A DNA stretch of 64,000 nt from assembly GCA_963763135.1 (NCBI GenBank), contig CAVXNJ010000009.1, positions 124,001-188,000 on the forward strand, in the 5' to 3' direction. Made by a program: the position numbers and the translations under genes. A model generated the notes under the pieces. It saw only the letters and a list, made by a program, of their open reading frames with translations, was not told the DNA's origin and searched no databases. Shown piece after piece: positions 26,101 through 36,200 of this stretch. Position 1 is the stretch's first letter, and every line of letters starts with the position of its first letter. Source of the DNA: JANMZO01 sp963763135 (GTDB taxonomy: Bacteria > Actinomycetota > Acidimicrobiia > Acidimicrobiales > JANYDT01).

Positions 26101-27462
26101 ATGAACGAAGTATCCCGCCGAGACTTTCTCAGGACCGCCGCAGGCGCCGCGACTCTTGCGGTCGCAGGCAGCGTCGTCGCCAGAGGAACAGCGGAAGCTG
26201 CAACGAAAGCGACGGCCACAGCAAAGAGTAAGAAGTACGCGAAGGCCAAGCCGGTCAACGAGATCGTGTACTGGAGCGCGCACCCGGCCAAATCGAAGCC
26301 CGTCGAAGAGGCCATGATCGCCGAGTTCGAAAAGACCTACCCGGGCACCAAGGTTCGCCTGGAAACGGCCGGCGCGAACTATGCCGAGGTCGCCCAAAAA
26401 TTCAACGCCGGCCTCGCGGCCCGCGACGTACCGGACGTCGTCATGTTGTCGGACGTGTGGTGGTTCAAGTTCGCGATTGCCAAGGCGATCGAACCCTTGG
26501 GTGATTTGTTCAGTGCACTTAAGGTTGACACAGGTGACTACGTCGACACGCTGATGAACGACTATGTGTTCAACAACAACCAATGGGCCGTGCCATTTGC
26601 TCGGTCGACACCGTTGTTCTATTACAACAAGACTTTGTGGAAGGCCGCTGGGTTGGCGGACCGCGGTCCGGATACGTGGGCCGAGTTCGAGACCTGGGCA
26701 CCCAAGCTTCAGGAGAAGCTTGGCGACGGTAAGTTCCCCTTCGCCATCGTGAAGGGTGACAGCTTCGTTGCGTGGACGTTCCAGAACATCCTTTGGGGCT
26801 TCGGGGGACAATACTCCAACAAGGACCTGAAGCTCACCCTCGGTACCGCCGAAGCGATCACGGCGGGTCAATTCATGCGCGACCAGGTCTACACGAAGAA
26901 GTATGCATACGTAACATCGAAGAGCGAGACCGATGACTTCCTCGCCGGCCAATGCGCCTCGGTCATTTCGTCCACCGGTGGCCTTGCGGGCATTCTCGCC
27001 TCGGCGAAGGGCAAGTTTGAAGTCGGAACGGCGTTCCTGCCGAAGGGCCCGAAAGCCTTCGGTTGTCCGACCGGTGGAGCCGGGTTGGCTATCCCGTCCC
27101 AGATCTCCGATGAGCGCAAGGTGGCGGCGATGCGCTTCATCAAGTTCATGACCACGCCCGACTACACCGCGTACTACTCGAAGAATGTGGGCTACATGCC
27201 CGTTCGCAAGTCGGCTGTCGAAGGTTCGATCATGCAAGCCGTCTACGCAGAGAAGCCGCAGTTCCGCACCGCGGTCGATCAGTTGGCCAAGACCCGGAGC
27301 CAGGACACGGCCCGTGTTTGGGTTCCCGGCGGCGACGCCATTCTGGGCAAGGCCCTCGAGGCCATGACGCTCAACAACGGTGACCCCAAAGCGGCCTGGG
27401 CGGCGGCGGCCACGCAACTTCAGCAGATCATCGACACCGAAGTAAAGCCCCGACTCGGTTAG
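26101..27462 (+). CDS. Extracellular solute-binding protein, UgpB-like, Tat-exported
   Basis: The 453-residue protein starts MNEVSRRDFLRTAAGAA, a twin-arginine signal with SRRDFL, and continues as a cluster-B binding protein (EIVYWSAHPAKSKPVEEAMI, YNKTLWKAAGL, PDTWAEFE). AAAAAGG lies six bases before ATG 26101. It would capture the substrate for the two permeases. The sequence near the binding site resembles glycerol-3-phosphate binders, but the ligand is inferred from family resemblance only. Confidence 0.88.
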   Translation: MNEVSRRDFLRTAAGAATLAVAGSVVARGTAEAATKATATAKSKKYAKAKPVNEIVYWSAHPAKSKPVEEAMIAEFEKTYPGTKVRLETAGANYAEVAQKFNAGLAARDVPDVVMLSDVWWFKFAIAKAIEPLGDLFSALKVDTGDYVDTLMNDYVFNNNQWAVPFARSTPLFYYNKTLWKAAGLADRGPDTWAEFETWAPKLQEKLGDGKFPFAIVKGDSFVAWTFQNILWGFGGQYSNKDLKLTLGTAEAITAGQFMRDQVYTKKYAYVTSKSETDDFLAGQCASVISSTGGLAGILASAKGKFEVGTAFLPKGPKAFGCPTGGAGLAIPSQISDERKVAAMRFIKFMTTPDYTAYYSKNVGYMPVRKSAVEGSIMQAVYAEKPQFRTAVDQLAKTRSQDTARVWVPGGDAILGKALEAMTLNNGDPKAAWAAAATQLQQIIDTEVKPRLG

Positions 27463-27464
27463 TT

Positions 27465-28250
27465 GTGATCGAGATGACCGACGGTCCGTTCCGGTTTAGT
27501 ATCTGCACATACAATATCTGGACGGACACCCGGTGGCCCGAACGCCGCGAATCTCTCGCGGCGTTCGCCCGGGCCACCGCTCCCGATGTGTTGTGCCTGC
27601 AGGAAGTTCAGCCCGACAGTTTGGCCACGTTGGACGACGCTCTGTCTGAACACGTGCGTATCCACGACGAATTCGACGGATGGTCGAACGAAGGCAACAT
27701 CTTCTGGCGCGACGACATGTTTCAGTGCGTCGCTTTCGGGGCTGAAGATATCGGCATCATGGAGCCCTTGCGGCGCCTGTTCTGGGTCCTTCTGCGCGTG
27801 CGCGACGGTTCCGATCGTGAAGTGCGAATCGCCACCGCTCATTTCACCTGGCATGGTCACGCCTACGCGCTTGAAACGGAAAAGAACGTTCGCATTCCCC
27901 AGGCCCGCGAGACGGTTGCGGCGCTGGACCGACTTGGACTCGACGGCGAAGCCCAGATGTTCATGGGCGACCTCAACGATTCGAATGAGCCGATCTTCGC
28001 CCTGCGACGCGGTGGTTTCGTTGACTGTTTCAGTGCGTTGCGCCAGCACTCCACCTTCACCTACCCGGCGACCCCAACTGCATCGGGGGTCCCGCAGACC
28101 CTCGATTGGCTGATGGCCCGCGGTCCGGTCCGTCCGCTGGTTTCACACGTCATTGACTTTTACGAAGGCGATCTTGCCCCTTCGGACCACAAACCCGTGA
28201 TGGCGGTTTACGAACTTCCCGCAGCGAACGCTGTAGGCCTCGAAGCGTAA
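27465..28250 (+). CDS. Endonuclease/exonuclease/phosphatase-family protein
   Basis: The 261-residue product shows the EEP-fold motifs: TYNIWTD near the start, the metal-binding Glu in CLQEVQPDS, HFTWHG, GDLNDSNEP and the C-terminal SDHKPVMA. It starts three bases after the stop of the binding-protein gene (GTG 27465; ATG 27474 is possible), so it is part of the importer operon. It has no signal peptide and would act in the cytoplasm, for instance on imported phosphodiesters, in place of the UgpQ enzyme of other ugp operons; this is inference. Confidence 0.82.
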   Translation: MIEMTDGPFRFSICTYNIWTDTRWPERRESLAAFARATAPDVLCLQEVQPDSLATLDDALSEHVRIHDEFDGWSNEGNIFWRDDMFQCVAFGAEDIGIMEPLRRLFWVLLRVRDGSDREVRIATAHFTWHGHAYALETEKNVRIPQARETVAALDRLGLDGEAQMFMGDLNDSNEPIFALRRGGFVDCFSALRQHSTFTYPATPTASGVPQTLDWLMARGPVRPLVSHVIDFYEGDLAPSDHKPVMAVYELPAANAVGLEA

Positions 28251-28260
28251 ACGCGGCCAT

Positions 28261-28298
28261 GGCTCGACCGGGGCGAATCCCCGGGTCTCGGTCGAGCC
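28261..28298 (+). terminator. Hairpin ending the importer operon
   Basis: A perfect 10-base inverted repeat (GGCTCGACCG / CGGTCGAGCC) encloses an inner GGGG-CCCC stem; it follows the phosphodiesterase stop by ten bases. No T tract. Confidence 0.6.
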
Positions 28299-28427
28299 AG
28301 GTCGTTCGTGCCGCGGGTCCGTGTCCCTCTGGCTCTGCGCATCCTCGGCTGTCGTTCATCCGTCGTTTACCGCGCTGACAGCGAATCGAAGGTTGTTCGA
28401 AGCCTTCGACCCATAGCGTTCGGACCT

Positions 28428-29426
28428 GTGCTCACCCAAACGCGCCAGACCGTGCGCATCCAACCGGTCCGGACCGTCAGTCCGCTTATCGACCGGGGTG
28501 CCAAACTCCTCGGTATCGGGTTCGCTCTGTTGCTCGCGGTGCGAACGATCATCGCCCCGGAATTCGCTCCGGGTATCCAAAGTTGGTCGACGCTGTTCAT
28601 AGCCGTCGTGCTACAGGCCCTGCCGTTTCTCGCAATGGGTGTCGTCATCAGCGGACTGGTTGCGGTGTTCCTTTCGCCGACGATCTTGAAGCGAATCGTC
28701 CCGAGCAACGTGTATCTCGGCGTCCCGGCTGCGGCACTTGCCGGTGTTGCGCTTCCCGGTTGCGAATGCGCATCGGTTCCGGTCTCCGCTCGACTTATGT
28801 CGCAAGGCGTCGCCGGGCCGACAGCTTTGGCCTTCCTCGTTGCGTCGCCCGCGATAAATCCTGTTGTGCTCATTGCAACCGCGGTCGCATTCCCCAACGA
28901 ACCTCGAATGGTGGTGGCCCGGTTCGTGGCGAGTTTGCTTGCTGCGACCGTCATCGGTTGGCTCTGGGCGAAGTGGGGGACAGCCCCGAGAATCGAACTA
29001 CCCGATGAGCGCCAACTTCGGATGGGCCGGATCGAACGGTTCGCCTCAACCGCCCACCACGACCTGCTTCATGCCGGGAGCTTCCTGATCATCGGGGCGG
29101 CGACGACCTCGACCCTCCAGACCATCGTGCCGCGGACGGTCATCGATCACGTAGCCGGGCTCGGCGTGCTTTCGGTTCTCGCGCTTGCGCTGTTGGCTGT
29201 CGTCCTGGCTGTTTGCTCCGAAGCCGATGCATTTATCGTCGCCGGACTGTCAAGGTTCTCACTGACCGCCCGGCTGGCGTTCCTCGTGGTCGGTCCGATG
29301 GTTGACATCAAACTGGTCGCCCTGCACGCCGGTACATTCGGTCGTAGGTTTGCCCTGCGGTTCGGTCCGCTCGTGTTTGTCGTGGCTGTCGCGGCCGCCG
29401 GCCTCGTTTCGGCGGTTCTGCTGTGA
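28428..29426 (+). CDS. DUF318/COG0701 permease (YcgR-like)
   Basis: The product, about 332 residues from GTG 28428, has eight to ten helices and the family hallmark GCECASVPVSARLMSQG, with a second conserved stretch FLVASPAINPVVL. The start is uncertain because no ribosome-binding site is visible and the frame is open upstream. B. subtilis YcgR and its partner YcgQ (the next gene's family) are Zur-regulated and linked to zinc; I see no clear Zur box here. Substrate unknown. Confidence 0.82.
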   Translation: MLTQTRQTVRIQPVRTVSPLIDRGAKLLGIGFALLLAVRTIIAPEFAPGIQSWSTLFIAVVLQALPFLAMGVVISGLVAVFLSPTILKRIVPSNVYLGVPAAALAGVALPGCECASVPVSARLMSQGVAGPTALAFLVASPAINPVVLIATAVAFPNEPRMVVARFVASLLAATVIGWLWAKWGTAPRIELPDERQLRMGRIERFASTAHHDLLHAGSFLIIGAATTSTLQTIVPRTVIDHVAGLGVLSVLALALLAVVLAVCSEADAFIVAGLSRFSLTARLAFLVVGPMVDIKLVALHAGTFGRRFALRFGPLVFVVAVAAAGLVSAVLL

Positions 29427-30181
29427 GTCGCTCCGCCGGCGCCATGTTGACCATTCTGGTAGGTGCCACCATGCTCCGCCTCGGGCTGACCGGGGAACAT
29501 CAGATGTTCATTCGCGGGTCCATGGGACCGTGGCTGATTCTCGGTGGTTTGGCGATTGTCGCCTTGAGCGTCGTGCACCTGCTGGGAGCCCGATCGTTCG
29601 CGGCTCCCCGAGGCGAGGGATTGGGGGACGAGCACCCTCCCGACCAAGAACCGGACGAGGAACCGGGACACGAGCACGATCAGGCCGGTCACTCGCATGG
29701 GAAGCACTCGGGGCGCCTGGCCTGGCTGCTGGTCGTTCCATCTGCGCTCTTGCTTCTAGTCGCGCCCGGGGCGCTTGGATCGTTCGCGCTGTCGAGAACG
29801 TCAACCATCACGAGGGCCGAGCGCACCGCGAACTGGCCGCCCATCAAACCGTCTCCTGTGCCGATCGACATGCCTACCGCAGATTTTGTAGAGCGGGCCT
29901 TCGACGTCGGCGGTGTTTCCATGAAGGACGTTCCGGTCCGCCTGACCGGCTTCGTCAGCAACATCACGGCGGAAGGTTTCGACCTGATCCGCTACCAGAT
30001 TGCGTGCTGTGCGGCGGATGCGATTGCGGCACGATTGCACGTCGAAGGATCGCCAGTTGGGCTCGGGACCGACATGTGGGTTACTGCGACCGGTGTTCAC
30101 CGCTTCGGAACCATGGATCCCGCAATCCTCGAGTCTGTGAACGTAACCGTGATCCCGGCTCCTCGTGACCCATACGAATAG
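29423..30181 (+). CDS. TIGR03943/DUF1980 permease partner (YcgQ-like) with His-rich linker
   Basis: The 252-residue protein has two N-terminal helices, a His/Glu/Asp-rich loop (GHEHDQAGHSHGKHSG) that could bind metal, a third helix and a C-terminal soluble domain with IRYQIACCAADAIA and GTDMWVTATG, typical of TIGR03943. It overlaps the permease gene by four bases (GTGA), so the two are coupled and presumably form one transport complex, possibly for zinc or another metal. Confidence 0.82.
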   Translation: MSRSAGAMLTILVGATMLRLGLTGEHQMFIRGSMGPWLILGGLAIVALSVVHLLGARSFAAPRGEGLGDEHPPDQEPDEEPGHEHDQAGHSHGKHSGRLAWLLVVPSALLLLVAPGALGSFALSRTSTITRAERTANWPPIKPSPVPIDMPTADFVERAFDVGGVSMKDVPVRLTGFVSNITAEGFDLIRYQIACCAADAIAARLHVEGSPVGLGTDMWVTATGVHRFGTMDPAILESVNVTVIPAPRDPYE

Positions 30182-30296
30182 AGGTGGTCGAACGAATGAC
30201 CATGCGGGGTTCTTCTTCCGTTCAACTTCGGGCGAATGGGCGTTCACTGAACGATGTTTCACTGAGCGCACCCAACCGCACACGAGGAGACACCGT

Positions 30297-33200
30297 ATGT
30301 CACAACACCGCCTGAGCGACCCCAGGTCGCGTAGGTCGAGGATCTTTAGCATGTTGCTAAGCTCCGCTTCGATTGCCGGGCTCGCGGCCGCAGCACTGGT
30401 CCCCATCGCGACGAGCAGCGGCAATGCTGCTGGCGCAGCGGTAATCACGGGACCTGCCACGTTGGCTCAACCCTTTTCGGTTCAGTTCCAGACGGGTAAC
30501 CCCACCACAACCGACGTACACCTATTGGCGTTCAATGACTTCCACGGCAACCTCGAGCCGGCCGGCCTGAACATCTACAACCAGTACGCCGGAGGCTCGG
30601 CGTTCCTGGCCAAGGCCATCAAGGACAAGCAGAAGGCCTTCCCGGCTCAGGTCACGGTGATGGCGGGAGACGGAATTGGTGCGAGTCCGTTGCAGTCAGC
30701 TCTCTTTAACGAAGAGCCAGCGATTGTGGCAATGAATCTCATGAACGTCGACTTCGCCTCGGTCGGCAACCACGAGTTCGACAAGGGCGCCGCAGAGCTC
30801 AAGCGGATCCAGGCTGGCGGTTGCAGGGTCCCCGAAGGATGCAACGCTGCGCCGTACGCGCTGGCGAACGGCACCACGACCAACACGTACCCGGGTGCGA
30901 CGTTCAAGTACCTGTCGGCCAACGTGCTGGACACGGCCGGCAACACGCTGTTCCCAGCATTCGGCATCAAGACCGTTCCCGCCGCCGGTGGCGGCACCGT
31001 GAAGATCGGCATCATCGGAGAAGTTCTCAAAGAGACCCCGACAATTGTGACCCCGAGCGGAGTTGCGGGTCTGAGCTTCGTCGATGAGGCCGCAGCTGCC
31101 AACAAGGCCGCTGCCACGCTGAAAGCTCAGGGTGTCAGCACGATCGTGCTCGTCATCCACCAGGGGGGCTTGCAGAGCAACCCGAACGTCCTGAGCGGTT
31201 GCACCGGCAATCTCGTGGGCAGTGACATCGAGCGGATCGCCAAGGGCCTCGACCCGTCGATCAGTGTCATCGTGTCGGGCCACACGCACGCAGAATATCG
31301 CTGCAGTATTTCGCTGAACGGGGCAACCCGTCTGATCACCAGCGCATCGTCGTTCGGTCGTATCCTCACCGACATCACCTTGAAGGTGAACCCCGTCGAC
31401 GGATCGCTCGTGTCGGCCGATGCCAGCAACTCGATCGTCGCGAACAGCACGAACACGGATCGTACGACCCCTCGCGTCGATGATCCGAGCAAAGCCGATC
31501 CGGCTGTCGCTGCACTGACAGCTCAATACGTGAAGGCGGCTGCACCGCTCGCCAACCGTGTCGTCGGCAAGATCGCGGGCAATCTCACCCGCACCGCGAA
31601 TTCCTTGGGCGAAACCACCCTCGGCAACGTGCTCGCTGACGCCCAACTCGCCTCGACCAGCTCCGCCGGAACTGGCGGCGCGGTAGTTGCATTCATGAAC
31701 CCGGGCGGCGTGCGCGCTGACCTCAACGTGGCCGACATTTCTTCAGGGGGTGAAGCTCCGGGTGAAGTGACGTACAACGAGATGTTCACGGTTCAGCCGT
31801 TCGGCAACAGCCTCGTCACCAAGACCATGACGGGTGCGCAACTACGATTCCTGCTGGAGCAGCAGTTCATTGGGTGTGGAGGCCAGACCACCACACGTAT
31901 TCTTCAGATCTCAAGCACCCTGACATATGAGCAGGTTCCGACCGCCACGACGTGCGCAGGTCGAATCGACTCGATCAAGATCAAGGGTGTCGTCGTAGAA
32001 CCGTCTGACAAGTTCCGGATCACCATGAACAACTTCCTGGCCACGGGCGGCGACGGCTTCACCGTGTTCAACGGTGGCACGGACGTGCTTGGCGGAGCTC
32101 AGGATGTCGACTCGTTCGCGGACTACTTCAAGGCCAACCCGAACGGCATCGAAGTCCCGGCGCTCGGCCGCATCACATCGCTGGCCTCGGCGACTACGAC
32201 CACGACCACCACGAAGGCCCCCGCCGTTGTCGGCTCGACACCGGCTGAGCTTGGTTTCACGCCCATCACTACGATCGCCGCGAGCTGCACGACGCCGAAG
32301 GGCCTAATCGCCTTCGCGAACGATGCGACTGGCAAAGCCGTTACACCTTCAGTCCTGATGTCGACCGGTGATCCAGCGACGCCGATCAACGCGCCCGCCA
32401 CATCAAACAAGGTTGGCAGCGAGAACGACATGATCGCGCTCAGCCCTGATGGCCAATTCCTCTATTCGGTAAGCGAAGCTGGTGTCAGCGAGGGCATGAC
32501 TCGACTTACGCTGACCGGAGCGAACAAAGGGAAGAAGGAGATCCTGTCGGCAGCGGCTGATTCGACGGGCAAGTTGATCTGGTCGCGCATGGACGGGGTG
32601 AAGTGGTACCCCTCTGGTGGGACCAGTGGGACTGGTTCAAGCGGAATGCTCCTCCTCAGCGAAGAGTTCGCCAACGGTGGCGTTTGGCAAGTCAACCCCA
32701 CAACCGGTGCGTATGCCCGACTCGACTGGATGGGTGACTACGCCCACGAAGGAATCGGGCTTGACGCGAACGGCAACATGTACCTCGGCGACGAGAACCG
32801 AGCTGGCGCGATTTACAAAGCGGTTCCGAATGATGTGAAGGATCTGACCAGGGGTGGCCAGCTTTATTACCTGGTTAGCAATACGGTTTCGCCAACAGGC
32901 TGGAAGCTGGTCGTCGATCCGAAGAAGGCAGCGACCGAAGCGAGCGCTGGTGGCGCCGTGTTGTTTGACCGACCGGAAGACTTCGAAGAAGCGAACGGTC
33001 GGATCTACTTCACCGTCACTGAGCCGGCGAGCGATTCCGATACCCGAACCGGCGCGGCCGGCCAGGTGGTCAACCGCGGCGGCATCTACAGCTTTGTGAC
33101 GAACGGGGTTCCGGCGCTCTCGGCGCAAAGCGGAACCCTGCCATACAACAAACTCACGCCGATGATCGAAGTCAACGATCCGAAGTACACCAGCCAGGAC

Positions 33201-36200
33201 CAGGCCAAGGCTCAGCAAGGTCTGCAGTTCCCAGACAACATCGCGTTCGACGGTGCCGGACACCTTTGGGTGCAGGAGGACATTCCGGACGGCACTGGGG
33301 CGTTCCCGGCGAATGGGACCGACGTGTCGAAGCAGCAGCGTGACCAGCAGGACGAAATGTACGTGTACGTACTGAACGCGTCGGGCGATTCGATCGTTCC
33401 GAACCCCGACAAGACTGGCCCGGGAGTCTCAGGCGGTTACAAAGTCGCCGACATGCGCACATCGTCGTTGGCGAACCCTTGCGAGAACGAGTTCTCGGGT
33501 GGGATCTTTGCCGCCGACGGCAAGACGCTCTACATAAACCAGATGCACTTCGACAACCCGACCTTGACAGTGACCTACGATCGTTCCGTTCCGAGCCCGT
33601 CCACGGACTCGTACTCGGTGGCGCTGGTCGGTGACTACAACTACGGCTGTGACCTTGACGTGACAACGGCCCGGCTCACCGGCTTCGTCCAGGGCACGAC
33701 GCTGCCCGCCTGTAACGGCCCGCTTGCCGATGATCTCCCGGCTCCGACCGGCATCCAGGTTCCGGGACGTCAGAAGTCGAACCTGATGATTGCCGACATC
33801 AACTCGGCCAACGTTGCGTTCTCCATTCACGATGGCGACACCAAGAGTGGAAGCACGGAATGCCGCGAGTCCATCATCGATGCGACCAAGGCCCAGATGA
33901 ACGGTCTTCCCGTCAACGGTGCGGTGAACCCCGGCTACGACAAGCCAGTGGTGTACACACCCGGTGACAACGAATGGACCGACTGTCACCGCTTTGTCGG
34001 ATCCAACAAGGGAACGATCGCGGAACAAACTGCAGCGCCGCTGAAGGCACTGGCCTCGATTCGGTCGAAGATGTTCTCAGCCCCGGTTAGCCAGGGCAAG
34101 ACGACCATGCCACTGACCACGCAGTCCGGCTATCCGGAAAACGCTCGTTGGCAGCGTGGACCAGTGGTCTTTGCGACCATCAACATGCCCGGTAGCAACA
34201 ACAACTACTGCAGCCCGCTCCAGACCAACGCGATCTGCAACCAGAACGGCGAGGCGATCAACCGCAACACGGCCAACCTGGCCTGGGTGCGCGAGACCTT
34301 CAAGCTGGCGAAGGATCAGGGACTGAAGGCGATTGTGGTCACGGCCCAGGCGAACCCGAACTTCGAACGCAACGCAGCCAACGACCTTCCGACGTACGAC
34401 CTGAACGGCTACACGGACTTCCTCAACACCATGCGGGACGAGACGAAGAAGTTCGACGGCCAGGTTGTCTACGTACACGGTGACAGCCACACGATGCGAT
34501 TCGATCACCCACTGAACGACACCGACGGGAAGTCGCTTGCGAACTTTACCCGGGTGGAGACAGCCGGCCAGGTCGATGCGCACTGGATCAAGCTTTCGGT
34601 CAATCCGAGCTCGGGGGTCCTGTTGTCGATCGAACCGAAGATCATCGCGACGAACCTCGGAAACAATCCGAACCGTCTCCCATGGTTTGTGAAGGCGTTG
34701 CCGACCAGACTCGACCTCGCTCCGGTGGCGCCCGCCAACGGCAGCATCGGCAACTTGATCTGGAACGATGCCAACAACAACGGGATCAAGGACACCTCGG
34801 AAACAGGCATCGCCGGTGTGAAGGTGACCTTGCACGACGTGAACACGCCGATCCAGAGCGGAGTCACCAACGCTTCCGGTTTCTTCACCTTCACCGGACT
34901 ACCGAACAATGACAATTACCAAGTGTGCATATCGAATCCGTCGGGCTACCTCAACTCGAACGGTTCAGGAAAGCTTGACGCCGGTCAGAACGACCCGACC
35001 GCTGCCGATCCGAACAACTATCTCGACAACGACGACAACGGCCGCACCACGGCGTTGGGTCACTGCTCGGGCTACGTGATCGTGAACAGTGCTGTGTCGA
35101 CACAGATGGCCAACCCGAGGGTTGACTTCGGTGTCTTCGCTGATCGGATCGTCGGCAACCTTGTGTGGAACGACGCGAACAACAACGGCCTCAAGGAAGC
35201 CGCCGAAGCCGGTCTGTCGGGGGTGAAGGTCAACCTGTACAGCGCCTTCACGTTTGTCCGCAGCACGACCACCGATGCCAACGGCAACTATGCGTTCACG
35301 GGTTCGTCGAACTTCGACAACTACCAGGTTTGCATCGAGAACCCCACAGGTTACGTCAACTCCACCGGCTCGAACAAACTCGATGCTGGCGAGGCCGACA
35401 CCACCGGCAACGATCCGAACAACTACGTTGACGACGATGATAATGGCCGCACCACGGCCACCGGACACTGCTCCGGTTTCATCATCGTGAGCGACGCCGT
35501 TCCGGGTAACCGTCGGGTCGACTTCGGTCTGTTCGTGCCCTCGACGGCAGCCGCCGGTTCGTTCAAGATCGGCAATCAGATCTGGAACGACGCCAACAAC
35601 AACGGCCTTCGCGAAAGCGGAGAAGCCGGGGTAGCCGGGGTGACCGCCACGTTGTTCTTGAACAACCAATCGGCTGGCAAGACGTCGGTTTCCAATTCGC
35701 TTGGCGTGTACGGATTCGACGGCCTCACCGCCGGCGAGTCCTACCAGGTATGCCTCACCGTTCCTGCGGGAATGGTTGGCTCCAATGGCTCGGGCAAGCT
35801 CGACGCCGGTCAGCCCGACCTCGTGGCCGCCGACCCGAACAACTACGTTGACGACGACGACAACGGACGCACCTGGTCTAACGGCCAGTGCTCCGGGTAC
35901 ATCATCCTCAGCGACAAGCTGGTTTCGAACCAGCGGGTCGACTTCGCGTTGTTCACTCCGACTGGAGCGGTTGCGACATCCACGACCACGACGACGACGG
36001 CCTCGACCACGACAACGACGGCCGTCGCCTCGACGACCACAACGACTACCACGGCCCCGGGTTCTTCCGGTCAGCCGCCCAAGTTCAACGAAGTGGAGTC
36101 CAGCGGCGGAACGCCGGGGGACTGGGCCGAGTTGTACAACCCGGGCACCACGCCGGCTGACATCTCCGGTTGGGTGGTTCGCGACAACGACGACACGCAC

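Noticed and set aside
26086..27417. Minus-strand open frame of 443 codons opposite the solute-binding protein
   Set aside because: Arg/Gly/His-rich composition and no ribosome-binding site; the plus strand has clear Tat-signal and binding-protein motifs.
28261..28340. tRNA-like look of GGGGCGAATCCCC near a terminal CCA
   Set aside because: The loop is too short for a T arm and no D or anticodon arm can be folded; it is better explained as a nested hairpin.
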